From Chloranthus sessilifolius (lineage: Eukaryota > Streptophyta > Magnoliopsida > Chloranthales > Chloranthaceae), in the NCBI GenBank assembly GCA_021018995.1, contig CM037598.1:48623185-48687184 (forward strand): a DNA stretch of 64,000 nucleotides, given 5' to 3'. The translations under genes and the position numbers were made by a program. Position 1 is the stretch's first letter. The number at the start of each line of letters is the position of its first letter. The notes beneath the pieces are model-generated. The model saw only the letters and a program-made list of their open reading frames with translations. It did no database searches and was not told where the DNA came from. Of this stretch, positions 22,618 through 34,062 are shown in pieces.

Positions 22618-24421
22618 AGCACTTTGTACTTATCTGTGGTATAAGTTTGTAATATATATTCTATTTTTTCTTGTGAAATTAATGTGGATTTCTGTCTGTC
22701 CTCTTGTCCTCATGATTTTTTTTCTTGCTTATATCTCTTCTCTGCTTTGGACCAGTGTGGACCCTGCTCCCCTTTGGTTTGGGGGTGTGACAGAAATGTC
22801 AATAATCAATAATTGAGTTAACATCAGTACAGCTTATGATCAGTGGAATTTTTGAAAATAAAGTAATTTCACACCTGCTGTTTTGAAAAAAAAAAAAAAA
22901 AAAAAAGAAAAATATGAAGAAGTTAAAAACCTTTTGAAATTAATTTCTAGTGTAATTCTAATACTTTCATGAAGTGAATGTCAGGAAATTTCTAAAAGAA
23001 AATTGATGTTTTAGTAAACCTAAAAAGAAGGAAAACGGTGAGGATACACCTCAGGAATTTGATAAAAAAACCACACCGAGTGAGGTTTGGGCCTGAAATG
23101 TATTCTTTGGAGGTATGAATTGGCAATTTTTTCTGCTTTTGGGACTGATTGAATCTGCTTACTTGCACTAGAAGTTACACATATCCAAATTGAAATAATT
23201 TGATAGCACTCGTGATATTAAAGACATGATGTAAGGCCTCCTTTTGGACAGTTTGAACCTTACAAAGCCCCACCTGTTGAAACTGCCCTTGATACACACC
23301 ATTTGAGCTGTACAAATCTAAGATTCCTTTGAAACCTCATCCAATAACCTCATCAACTTCATTTAGCCTAACCCTCACTCCGAGAAGTCAGAAGATAAAG
23401 GGAAGGAAGCTGAAGAAAGGAGAATTGAGTAACAATTTGATAACAAAAGAAGGGTACAAGTTGAAGGCAATGATGTAACAGCAGAGGAAATGTGGCATTC
23501 CAGTCAATGCTAATTTGAAAAAAATAAATAAATAAATAAAATATTTGAGCAAAACAAAAAGAGAGAAGGCATTTCAATGGAAGTTTGAAAAAGAAAGAGA
23601 AAAAGATGGCCACTTTGGCTCTGGAAATTGAAAGAAGAAAATGAAAATATGCTGAAGTAAAGAAGGTTTGCTTATCACCTCCTTATCTTGACTGACTTCT
23701 CAAATTTGAACACCATTCCACCCCTTTATTCTTGAGAAATTTCACCCCTAAGCCACATTACAACCCCAGTAAAGTCCTTACTGATCAATGATGGATTGAG
23801 CTGTCACATGGAGATAAGGATTTGTGTAATCTATGGTGAAAAGAGCAATGAATTCAGAACTAAAAAGCAATGCCTATGCTCATGCTTACAGTCCTATTTG
23901 AGGGCTGTAACTACTCTTGAGCCGTGTGAAATAGTACAACCCTCTTCCTTGCATATGAGTGAAAATCCTGGTGAGAGTTGGGTTTGAAATCAACTCATTG
24001 GGGTAGCATCGAAGCTGGATTCCTAAATAGAAGGCAAGATGTTCATTAATTTTTCTTGTAAATAACCTTTGACATAAATTGACTGAGTAGTAACAAGAAT
24101 TACAGCAGAATTTTAGTTTTGAACTGATGTTTTTCTTGAAAATCTTCTTACAACATGACTGATGCAGGTGTGAATAATCAGATTGGACGAAAGTTTGCTG
24201 TAATAAAACTGCAGTGATCTTAACTGATTTATTGAAGAAGTTTGTGGGTACCTTCACTGAAAACCCTCAATAGACTTCACTCCTCCACTAGGGATCACCT
24301 AGGGGTTCAAAAGGCTTGTTGCATACGCTAAATGCAACTGTGCTCCCTACAAAAGTGGCTTCTTACCTTGTTTTTAATTTTGTCTTTGCTCAGGGACTAG
24401 CAAAGCTTAGGTTTGGGGGTG
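22618..24421 (+). other. B 3' non-coding region and polypurine tract
   Basis: The region is collinear with the 3' regions of R1 and R2: the ACCCTGCTCC...GGTGTGACA block (about 22757), a poly-A stretch (about 22888-22907), the GGACAGTTTGAACC block (about 23254), the CACTAGGGATCACC block (about 24287), the conserved hairpin, and the polypurine tract AGGTTTGGGGGTG at 24409-24421. No gene is seen. Confidence 0.75.
24318..24338 (+). other. Conserved pre-PPT hairpin, copy 3 (B)
   Basis: Arms GTTGCAT and ATGCAAC form a perfect 7-bp stem around the loop ACGCTAA. Relative to copy 1, both partners of the second base pair are changed, which keeps the pairing. It ends 83 nt before the LTR. Confidence 0.75.
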
Positions 24422-26245
24422 TGTTGAGAATTGAAAAATACCATTTTTCACCCCTGAACTTGACTCTTGATAGACCTTTGAGAGAACTAAATAAGTGTTT
24501 TAAGTGCTTGTGTTGCAGCTAACAATAAAGACAGGCTTAACCATAAAAGCAACTTAAAAGTGCCAAAAAGATGACAATCCATGTCAATCCAAAGGAAGAA
24601 AGAGAAGAAACAACCTCACTAGCTATTGAAAGGTCTGAATTGAAGAGGCAAAGACCTAGTCTCAACCCAGAAAAGAAGTATGGAGCAATTCGAACAGAAA
24701 AATGCACTGCAGAGTACTTTTCGCAAAGAACCTGAAACTCTGCGAAAAGAACAAAAACTCCAGGCTTAGCTTTCGAAGAGCATCTGAACTCTTCGAAGAG
24801 ATGATTTACCTTTTCGAAAAGAAGAAAACTCAATTCGAACAGAACCAGAACATTGCGAAAAGAGCTTCAGGAGTTACAACAGCTTGCGAAAAGCCCCCTA
24901 AGCTTTGCGAAAAGGTATTCTGGAGGTTCCCAGCTTTTGCAAGGGCAATTCAGTAATCCGTTTCACACGGCCCAATGCATCTAAAAACCTAGGGACATTC
25001 CAGAAGATTCTAAGCATGAAGCGAAGGCATATTCCACCCCACGTGAGCACCTAGAGATGAAATAACTTGGCGGGAACTTCTAGAAACTCTAACAGACTTT
25101 CAAAATGCATAATAGAATCGATGCCTTTTTCACGATTGGTGAACGGATCAAGGAATTCTGATTGGCCAGAACAGATCTAGATCCTGGTGCTCGACTACCA
25201 TTGGTCAATACAGATCTGAGCACTTCTGATTGGTTGATACACATCTGAGCTAGACTTAGGGAAAACTATAAATAGACGAACCATTTGCCCAATTTGGGCA
25301 TCCAGATTTTGAGTTTCATTCCTATTCCCCCATTTCCAAACCAGATAGTTTGTCTGAAATCCCTGTAATAGCTTCACTTTTACTTGCAATTGAGAGTCAT
25401 GAGATATTTACGTAATTCAAAAGAGAGTTGTATTCAGTGCTCAGAATTGTAATTGTAATGGTGGATTTCAAAAGGTTGCTGTAAACTGTACATTCTCAAT
25501 TGGACTCATGTTAAGGGTTCCCTCTAATCTCCTTATTGCATTAGACTCCTTTAGATTTACTATTTTTCATGCAATTTCCCTTGATTCATTAATCCTGTGA
25601 GAATTAGTGTTGGTAACCTAATCTCTCACGGCATTTGTAGTGATGCTTCTTGTTCTAAACTAAGGCTTTGGATTAAAGATTATTGGATGGTCTGTGGCCA
25701 TTAAAGTGGACAGACCATAGCCATAAGCCTAAGTCTAATCCTTGAGTTAGATTTATTTCTCTTACATCTGTGCTTGTAGCCAGATGAAGATTGAATCATT
25801 TCTCTGTTGATCGGCAGTCATTCTCATTGTGTTTCAAGGACCAAATCAAAGTTAGATATTACTTCTCCATTTCTTTTACAAGTTTACCTCAAACGTTCCC
25901 CCAACTCGGATCTGGATCATTTAGTTTAACTTTTACTCTTATCATTTAGTTAATGTGACAAATTCAACCTCCCATCTTATGTGCTTTCTAGATAGGATAA
26001 GAGGCCAGATCTGGTAGCTCAGATCTGGAGGTTTATCTTGCATTTTAGACAAATTCTCTGTGGACGATCTTTCACTCACTTATATTTAAAACTTGCTACA
26101 ATTGGCCCTGGTCTTGCAGGCTAATTCACTTCTACCTGTGCTGATATTTCTTTACTCTTTTTAATATTCTAGATTCATTATAATTTAGCAGTTGCAAACC
26201 TATTTTCAAAACACACATAAATCAAGCACACTAGGAACAACAACA
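24422..26245 (+). repeat. B 3' LTR
   Basis: This LTR of 1.82 kb starts TGTTGAG and ends CAACAACA. It is about 98% identical to the 5' LTR by eye. The U3 motif array (about 24717-24917) is one unit shorter than in the 5' LTR. The TATA box TATAAATA is at 25267-25274 and the U5-side conserved block at about 26050-26120. Confidence 0.92.
25687..25718 (+). other. Leader stem-loop, B 3' LTR
   Basis: It is identical to the 5' LTR copy, with arms ATGGTCTGT and ACAGACCAT. Confidence 0.8.
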
Positions 26246-26773
26246 ATAGTTCTCGCGCAGATACAGATTCAGAAAACCAAATCGCGCAGTTTCCACGCAC
26301 CTCAAAGACTCTGCAATTCATCTGCGCGAGCCGCAATTCAGCCTAGCGAGATCCTCACGAGACTTAAAGACTGCATCCAATTCAGCTTAGTGAGCAGCTT
26401 AAAAGCTTCACACATGTCATCCTCGCGAGCTGTAAAAGGCAACATTTGAACCTCATGAGATCTTATCAAGATGTAACTTCTGAAGAATCATCCTCGCGAG
26501 GCACGGGTTCCAACAGCCACACTTCAATATAGAAGGACTTTTCAGGTATTTCACACCTTCTAGGGCACACACCCCGAGGTGCTGAGCTATTTCCCACTTC
26601 CTAAGGCATCCAAGCGCTGCAAATAAGCCACAAAGCCAACTCCAAGCTCTCTTATTTTTGATTGGTTGAAGCATAAAATGCTATTTTGGATCATATAAAT
26701 AGAGTTATAGTTTTTCTTGTAAAACATCCAGAATAGCTGGATCAAAATAGATTTTTAGGGTTAGGGCTAGGGT
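26246..26773 (+). repeat. R2 3' LTR, continuation after B
   Basis: The first five bases (ATAGT) are the right target duplication of B. CGCGAGG-type motifs continue (for example near 26325, 26425 and 26495). A TATA box TATAAATA lies at 26694-26701. The LTR then stops about 70 nt downstream, in a telomere-like TTTAGGGTTAGGGCTAGGG stretch, at a junction with the inverted LTR of C. Confidence 0.75.
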
Positions 26774-28008
26774 TCTCCAGGCAGCAGCCTTGTATAGGAC
26801 AACCCTCAAACTTCAATCCCATGCATGCATAATATCCTATTATAAAGCTCCATTAAAACTATTCCAAATAGACATACAAAGGCATAGCCAGCAAGTGTTG
26901 GATTATGGAGAGAAGAAAAAAGAAAAAGAAGTGCCTAAACCCTAACCTTGGCCTACTAGAACTCTACAGTTGATTCAAGAAGAAGGAATACAGAAGTCTC
27001 CTAAACCTAAACTAGGCTTAGGCTTATATAGCAATCAGCTGTGGGAGCATTAGGGTTAGGAAAACCCTAATTTTATCAATACAATCGTGGCTCATTTCTA
27101 TTCCTTGGATGCCTCCGAGCGTGTACACGGAGATTGGAGCATTGGAGTGCGTGCCCTAGTTGCTGGAAGTTCCCAGATTGCCCTTACAGAAGTGGGAAGA
27201 AGTTAAGATCCCGAGCCTCGTTAAGTAGCAAGGATTTCCAGGTCTTGTCGTGTTATAGAGTAGTCGTCGCGGGATTGCATTACCTTGAAGCTCTTGCAGT
27301 CACGGGATAGATAGTTTGGTCATCGCGAGAATGCGCTGGTCATCACGGGATTGTGCTTTCCATTTGAATGGGGCAGGAATTGCTCGTGTGGTTCGTTCCT
27401 TGGTGAATCTCGCGGGGATCCTCGTGAAGAAGTAAGGTGCATAGACCTCTGGATCATGTTAGTAGTTCCTTGAAGGTCTATATCCCACGGCCACTGCGTG
27501 CAGGAATGCCTGGAGCTCTCTCTCCTCAATGACTCACACGAAGATTAAAGGCTCCTTTCTTAAGCTGCGCGAGACTATGCGAGACTGCGCGACAGCTTCC
27601 AAGTGAGCCTCGTGAGAACTGCACAAAGTATGCTTTTTAATCCTTTCTGTCTTCAATCTGCATGAGAATAGCGCAACCAGTTGGTGTGCTGCCTTCAGCA
27701 ACTCGCGACAACTGCTTGAAGCATTCTTTCTGATTCAATTAAACCCTATGACATCTGTGTGAGGCTCACTTCTTAACTTGTTACTGCTTTGCTGTGCCTA
27801 TGCTACAGCCAGTTCTCTGTCTGGGTCTAACTTCCTTTCTCCTGAGGCACTTCTGGGAGAAAAGTAAGCTTCTTGGCATGGTTAGGGCCTTATCTGCAGT
27901 TGCTGCTTATTACCTATAAAATGGGCTTAACACACATTTATTAAATGACTAAGGTTCTAACAGAGATTAAGTTAAGGGGTGAAAAGTGGTACTTTTCAGG
28001 TCTTAACA
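26774..28008 (-). repeat. C 3' LTR (left), U5 side missing
   Basis: The LTR starts TGTTAAGACC at 28008 (minus strand) and aligns with 42430-41213 of the right LTR. It ends at the junction near 26774, so about half of the 2.4-kb LTR, including the leader stem-loop, is absent. CGCGAGG and CTCGCGA motifs lie at about 27240-27720. A TATA-like sequence (TATATAAG on the minus strand) is at 27023-27030. Confidence 0.85.
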
Positions 28009-29873
28009 CACCCCCAAACCTAATCTTTGCTAGTCCCTTAGCAAAGGTTTAACTAATTAAATGCCACTTTCGTAAGGATCACGGGTACATTTAGCATATG
28101 TACCAAGCCTTTTAAACCCCTAGGTGATCCCTAGTGGAGGAGTGAAGTCTCCTGAGGGTTTTTAGTGAAGTTACCCACAAACTTCTCAAGAAAAATAGTT
28201 AACAATGGTGCAGTCAATGGCAGAACAAATTTCAATGAATAAAACATCAATCCACTTTCCTTTGAAATTCAGAGGAAATTATAGCAGTAATGCAGGCCAT
28301 TTAAAACTCAAAATTAGCATGTGTTTGTATCACCACTATTCATTTTACATTAGAAATTCAATGTGTAAGAATCAGTACCAAGCTTGCCTTAAATTCAAAA
28401 ATTAGGTTGGATACAACCCCAATGAGGTTAAAATTCAGACCCAATTCTCACTAGGGCTATCTCTCAACATTGACAATCTGAGGGTGTTCACATTCAAAAT
28501 AGCTCAAGAGCAGTTACAGACCCCAAATGGGCCTGCAAGCATGAGCATAGGCAAAGCTTCTAATTTCTGGCATCCTCATGACTTTTCACCATAGATTGGA
28601 CAACTCCTCATCTCCACATGATAGCTCATTTCACTTTGGATCTACAAGGTCTTTTTGAATGGGTTGTAATGTGGCTTATGGGTGAGGGATATAGAGAATC
28701 AAGGGGTAAAAAGGGAATCAAAATTAAGAAATCAGCAAGGTAAGGAGTGATTCATGACTTCACAACCTTCATTTCAGTAAAACTTCATCTTACTTGATAT
28801 ATTCCAGAATCAAAGTGGCTAACTTCTCCTCTTCTGTTCAATTTTCAGATGATGTTCTTCTCTAGACTTCTCTTTCTTTTTCTCTTTTTATTTTTATTCA
28901 ATATTTTTATGATTTTTATGATGAACTGCCACACAAATACCATTGATACATTGCTGTTCATAAGTTATTTTTCTTCACCTTCCACCAAATGTTGGACCAC
29001 TCTCACTATCTTTAACTCCTCCTTTACCTTCTGAATTCTCAGAGTGAGGGTGAGGTTGAATCAGGTCATGAGGTTATGGTGCAAGTACTCTGGTATTTGT
29101 CAAAGAAAAGTTGGATTTTTAAGGCTAACTAGTGTATGCGAAAGGGCAGTTTTAAAAGGTTGGATTTTCAGGCTCAAACTATCCAAATGAAGGCCATGGA
29201 TCATTTCCTTAGTGTCATGAGTGTTGTCAATCAATTTTGATTTGGAGGTGCCTAACTTCTAGTGAAAAGGTCTTGACTCAATCAGTCCTTAGAGCATAAA
29301 TAATGCCAAAAATACTCTTCAAAAGAAAATGATGGGCCCAAATCTCACTAGGTATGGTCCTCAAATTAACCCATGGGGTGTATTTTCACCTGTTTCTCTC
29401 CTCTTAGGTTCACTAAGTACTAACTGAAAAATTTTCTGATGTTAGCTTCATGGTGGTGCTAAGATTTTAAAATTTTAAGTTTTAAAATGTCTGTAAAAAT
29501 ATTTTAATATTTTCACAAATTTCCTCATTGCAGCAAGTTAAGTGAAAATTAACTTTATTCATCCCAATTATAGCACCACTACTGCACTAAAGTTAACTAT
29601 TCTATTGGTAGATCTACCCTACCACACCCCCAAACTATTCTGTTGGTAGATCTACCCTGCCACACCCCCAAACCATGAGGAGCAGTGTCCTCACCAGTTC
29701 AAAGGTAATAATGTGTAGGGTAATAATCATGAAGAGAAAAGTAAACACACAAACAATATACACAAAGCAATATACAAAAAGAAGTTCTATTAGCTGAGAA
29801 AAAAGTGTACAACTGGAATTACAATATCAAGAAAAGAAATGAAAAGGAAAGAAAAGCCTAAGTACAATCTAGT
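28009..29873 (-). other. C 3' non-coding region and polypurine tract
   Basis: Minus-strand TTAGGTTTGGGGGTG (28009-28023) is the polypurine tract. Upstream on that strand lie the conserved hairpin, the CACTAGGGATCACC block (about 28118-28135), the GGACAGTTTGAGCC-like block (about 29170) and a short duplicated block with TTTGGGGGTGTGG (about 29615-29675). No gene is seen. Confidence 0.75.
28084..28104 (-). other. Conserved pre-PPT hairpin, copy 4 (C)
   Basis: On the minus strand, arms GGTACAT and ATGTACC form a perfect 7-bp stem around the loop ATGCTAA. Two base pairs differ from copy 1, each with both partners changed. Confidence 0.75.
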
Positions 29874-32800
29874 TTAAGAGGATAAGGAATCAGAATCTGA
29901 ATCTGTGAACCAGTCCCAGCCCATCTGTTTTGCATGTTTCTTCATTTCAGCTTTGTTCTCAGAACTAGGCTTGGACTTGGTTCTGTCTGTGGAAGCTTTT
30001 ATCTTTTTCTTCTTTGCTTTACTCTTAGCTAGACTCTTTTTCTTTGGCTGCCTTGGTTTCTTTGGTTGTGGTGGTTTCTTCATGGTTGGAGCTTTTGGTG
30101 CCCTCACCATCATTTTTCTGGTTTTTGATTCAGGAGGGATCATAGGGGATTTTCCTTTGTCTTGCTCAGTGGAGGCTACTGGGGACATCCCTTTATCTGG
30201 CTGGCAATGTTGTTGTGCCTCCTCAAATTGGGCAGCTGGCTCTTTGCCAATTTTAATAGAGGATGTTGTGGAAGCAGTCCTCTTAGCAGTGACTTTCCTC
30301 TATTTAGGATAAGTTTACTTAGTAGGGGGAGCAGCAGGGGTTTGGGTAGGTTGAGGCTGCTCAGTAGGGGGTGCAGCAGGAGGGGCAGCAAGGGACTTCC
30401 CTTTATCTTGTTGGGCAAGTGGTCGTGCCTCCTCAGACTGGGAAGCTGGGGTTTGAGAAGGTTTAGGCTCAGGTACTGGCAAGAGTACAAAGAGTGGGGT
30501 GGGCTGCTGAGCTGCAGTTCTGGCAGCAGCCAATGCGGCTTCCAAAGAGGCTATCTGGATTTTGGCTTTGAGGTGGTCAGTTGCATGGATTTCCTTTTAG
30601 AGTCGAAAGATTTTCTGGGTATTGTTGAGTCTCTTTTCAAACATCCTGGCCTTCATCCTCTCCACATTGGTGTTTGCCTTCTCCAGCTCCAAATTCATCT
30701 GATGATAAGCAGCCATGGTTTTTGCCTTCTCATAGGCCTCCAAGATGTTAATCCACCCAAGTGAAATACCCAATAATTATTTTTTGTGGGCTTCCTCAAT
30801 TTCACTAAGCTGCTGCAGCAGGGGGGTCTCTATGGATTGCCTATGTTGGGCCATGCCCCTCAGGACATCCCTCCTAAGGTAGGGATTGTCTCTCATGACA
30901 TGGAGGATGGTGAGGTAGGGAGGGATGTAAAAGGAGTGTTTGGGTGTGATAGGAAGAGAAGAAGTGGAAGGAGCAAAATGTGATTGGTCCTGGGTGGGGG
31001 AAGTAGTGTTATCAGTGGGTAAGTCTAGTTGTTGGGGGGAGGGTAAGTTGCAGGTGCATTTGGGTGGATTTGTCGGTGAATGTTGGGGGAAAGGATAAGA
31101 GGTGGGATTGAAGGCATGGGGGAAAGAAAATGAGGTAGGCTCACTAGGAGTAGGGGGTGATGGGGGAGGGAAAAAAGGAATGGTGAAAGGTATGAAAGAG
31201 AATGGTTGGGTTGTGGAGTCAGGGCTGGGAGGGGAAAGGACCAGGGGGGTTTGAGTGAATTGTTAGGGATGGGTGGGTTGGTCAATGTCTGAAGTGTGGA
31301 TTTGATGGATGTGAGTTCAGTTTGCATCTGATCCTGTGTGTATGTTGTGGTGGATAGTTGGGATTGGATGTCTTGGATGAGGGAGAGGATGACTGTCAGT
31401 GTGTCTGGGTTGGGAGGTTTAGATTGTGTAGAAGATGGAACAGGTTGAAAAGGAGAGGAAGGGGTATGATGGAAAGTGGAAGGAGGAGGAGATTGGGGTT
31501 TTGGTGAGTGATGTGGGGAGGTAGTTGGGGAGTCCGAGAGGGGGGTGTAGTGGGTGGGCATGGTGTCAAGGAAACTAGCCATAAATGCTTGGAATCCTGT
31601 GGTTGTGTTAAGGTTGAGGTCTATGTCTGTGAGTGGGGATGTAGTAGGCATGGCTGGAGTGGTGTCTTGGTCAATGGGAGGTGTGTCAGTGGGGATAAAA
31701 GAGATTGTGGGTGGTGTGAGGGAGATGGTGGGTGTTGTGTCAGTGGTTTTCCTTTTCTTGTAGGAGATCAGTGGAGGGCTGCCTAGGTTTTATGAATATG
31801 ATGGGGGTATTAGGGCTGTGTATTGAGGTAGGGTAGGGGATGGTGAGGGGCAGACATGGGGGGTGGTGTCCTCCTAGGTACCAATCACAGGAAAAATAGG
31901 TGTAGGCATGGATAATGAAGACAGAGGAGGGTGAGAGAGAGATGGAGTAGGGGCTATTGTCAGGATAGGGGATCCTGAAGTAACAGGTCGGGGGGATGTG
32001 AGGGCTGCTGCAGCAGTGGTGGTGACAGGCTCTGGAATCTCCTCTGTAGTAACTGGAGTGGGTCTTGTAACAGTTGCCTCTTTTGTTTGCTTGGGAGGGG
32101 TATGAGCCTCAGCTTTCTTCTTCTTCTGGGTCTCCATCAGGCTCCTGCTGATTCCCCATTGCCTCTTGGCAAAAGTTGTAGGGGAAAGGGTGGTAGTCTC
32201 CTCTCCTTTTTCTATCTTGTACCCCCCCTTTAGAAGCAGCTTGGTGATGACTCTGGCATAGGAGAGTGTGTGTGGCTTCTTGTTCTACCCTAATTTCTCC
32301 ACCATATCCTTCATTGCTTCAAAAATTAACCAGGTGGCATAAAAGCCATGGCCTAGAGAGAAAGAGTAAACAGCATCAGCAATAGGAGCTCTCCTCTCCT
32401 GCTAATGGCCTGAGCAGTAGATGTTCTTTCTCAGGACTTGGTCAATGAAAAGGAGTCCAGGCTCCAACTCTCTTCTTCTAAGAGAATCTTCCGAGGCCTT
32501 TAATCCTCTAGTCAGAGCCCTTGCAATTGTATCAATTGAGGCACTCAAGGGAGGGCCATATCCACAGCTACTGTCAAATGTGGCTGGGATGCCCAATACC
32601 TCAGTAATCAGCTTGGGCCTAACTAACATCTTAAAATCATCAATCAACACAAGGAAATCTGCTTGTCCACCTTTGTCCTTGGTGACCCTGATGTGCTGAT
32701 AAAATAGTTGCACTGGCCTAGGGTAGGCTAGTGCTGGAATTCCTCTCATCAAGGGTGTTAGGCCAGCCTTGCTCATAAATTGAATGGCAGGGGCAGAGAG

Positions 32801-33022
32801 AGGCTCCTTCTCGAAGAAGGGCAGGTCGAAAGCTATTTCAGGCTCCAATGGGATAGAAGCCATGAGTTCGGAGGGTGTAGAAAACTCAGGGGTTGGCTCC
32901 TCCACCTCCTCAACTACTTCCTTCCTTTTTTTCGGTGCCTTAGAATTCTTGACCTTCTTAGGAGTGGACTCAGCAGGGGCCTTATCCTTGCCCCTTTTCT
33001 TTGGTGCACTCTTAGGGGCCAT
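29874..33022 (-). pseudogene. C 3' ORF (env position), nuclear-type protein
   Basis: The likely start is MAPKSAPKKRGKDKAP. A lysine-rich N-terminus with the NLS-like string KAPKKRKEVV precedes a globular domain (ADFLVLIDDFKMLVRPKLI, LEPGLLFIDQVLRKNIY) homologous to that of the B 3' ORF. A Pro/Thr/Ser-rich linker follows, then a glutamine/lysine-containing tail with histone-H1-like KKPPQPKKPRQPKKK and an acidic end (DWFTDSDSDSLSS). No membrane segment is visible. The copy is broken in several places. A DNA- or chromatin-associated role is plausible from composition but unproven. Confidence 0.7.
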
Positions 33023-34062
33023 TACAAACTCTACTTTTAAAGATGAAAATGGGGGACTGAGATCTGAGTGCTTACCCTAAAATCTTAGGGTTTGGTTCGA
33101 TCTGACGCATAGTGCACCACGAGATCTCTGAGCAAAGGGTAACTGATGGGGATGACATTAGGAACAAATTTGTAGGATCCTGGTGTGAATGATGGGTTGT
33201 AGAATGGACGCTGGAGGAGAGAGGTAGAAGAGTGTCAGAAGCTAGGGTTTCACTGGATGGAGAAGGAAGAGAGTACTGAGAAGGGAGACAAGCGCGGGGT
33301 TAAAATACTTGTCGCTAAGCTTGGCGCGCTTTGGAACATATCCTATTGCGGGATGGGAAATGAAACCTAGCGACGATGTAATCACTAGTTGGATTGCGTG
33401 AGAGGCTCCTAGGGTTCACTTTGGATCCCACGAGAAGCTCCTAGGGTTCACATTGGATTGCGCGAGAGGCTCCCAGGCCTCCTTGGATTACGCGAGAGGC
33501 TCCAGGCCTCCTTTGAATCTCGTGACAGCTAGTGAAGTGTTCCATTTGAATTGCGCAAGAGGTTCCCAGGTTTACTTTGAATCTCGCGATAGCTATTAAA
33601 GGGCTCCATTTGGATTGCGCGAGAGGCTCCTAGGTTTACCTTGAAGCTCGCGACAGCAAGTGAAGGATTCTATTTGAATGGCGCGAAAGTCTCCCAGGCG
33701 TCATTTTGGACCCTGCGACAACAAAGTATTAAACAGAGAGCATGCGCTCTTCATTCTGCCATTTCCATTTGCACTGTGGCTGGATCCTAGGCATGACTCA
33801 CCACCAGGGGCACCCCCATACACTTTAAAATCAAACATTCAAGCATATGCAGCAAAAATCATTATCTAAACATCGATCATTCAATCAAAAACCACCAATT
33901 CAAGAGCATTAATCATCAAACCAAGCATAAAAAGAAATCAGACCAAACAAATTCAAACTTAAGTGAGGCCACTAAAATTTCCTCTAAAATTTAAACAAAA
34001 GAAAGCAATACAAATCTAACAAAACCAAAGTACATATGATTCAATATTGACACACCTGTGGA
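33023..34062 (-). promoter_or_regulatory. C spacer before the 3' ORF: U3-like motif array and putative internal promoter
   Basis: At about 33395-33720 there are eight to ten copies of (C/G)CGCGAGAGGCTCC or CTCGCGACAGC, the motif type of this element's LTR U3. Minus-strand TATTTTAA at 33300-33307 lies between the array and the 3' ORF, followed by a pyrimidine-rich leader with AAACCCTAG. The layout matches the B spacer, though the motif differs. The stretch 33750-34062 is AT-rich with no feature seen. Confidence 0.5.

Larger units (their letters stand above)
11766..26245 (+). mobile_element. B: near-complete Athila-like LTR retrotransposon
   Basis: This 14.5-kb element has both LTRs, a good tRNA-Asp primer binding site, an open gag, a recognisable protease-RT-RNase H-integrase region in gypsy order, a promoter-like spacer, a large 3' ORF, a 3' region, a polypurine tract and a 5-bp target duplication. 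LTR ends TGTTG...CAACA are inverted repeats. The two LTRs differ by roughly 2% in sampled stretches plus a short indel in the U3 array, which at usual plant rates suggests insertion on the order of one million years ago. It looks structurally complete but is broken, with about ten breaks over pol and the 3' ORF. It is inserted in the 3' LTR of R2. Confidence 0.9.
5699..26773 (+). mobile_element. R2: gag-only, non-autonomous Athila-like element, split by B
   Basis: The internal region 5699-11238 holds a decayed primer binding site, a gag remnant, a short hairpin spacer, three tandem copies of a unit of about 0.5 kb, and the usual 3' region. No protease, RT or integrase similarity is visible, so this is a non-autonomous derivative. 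Its 3' LTR starts at 11239, is interrupted by element B at 11765/26246, and stops at 26773 where it meets the truncated left LTR of C. The left LTR (2753-5698) has TCGAGAGGTT motifs while this right LTR has CGCGAGG motifs, so the element looks mosaic. It is broken in many places. Confidence 0.75.

Noticed and set aside
27320-27529. Open frame repeated at 41752-41973 with similar arginine-rich products
   Set aside because: Both lie at the same place in the two C LTRs. Their similarity reflects LTR homology, not a gene.
31025-31786. Gly/Val-rich plus-strand frames
   Set aside because: They are shadows of the Pro/Thr/Ser-rich linker of the C 3' ORF on the other strand.
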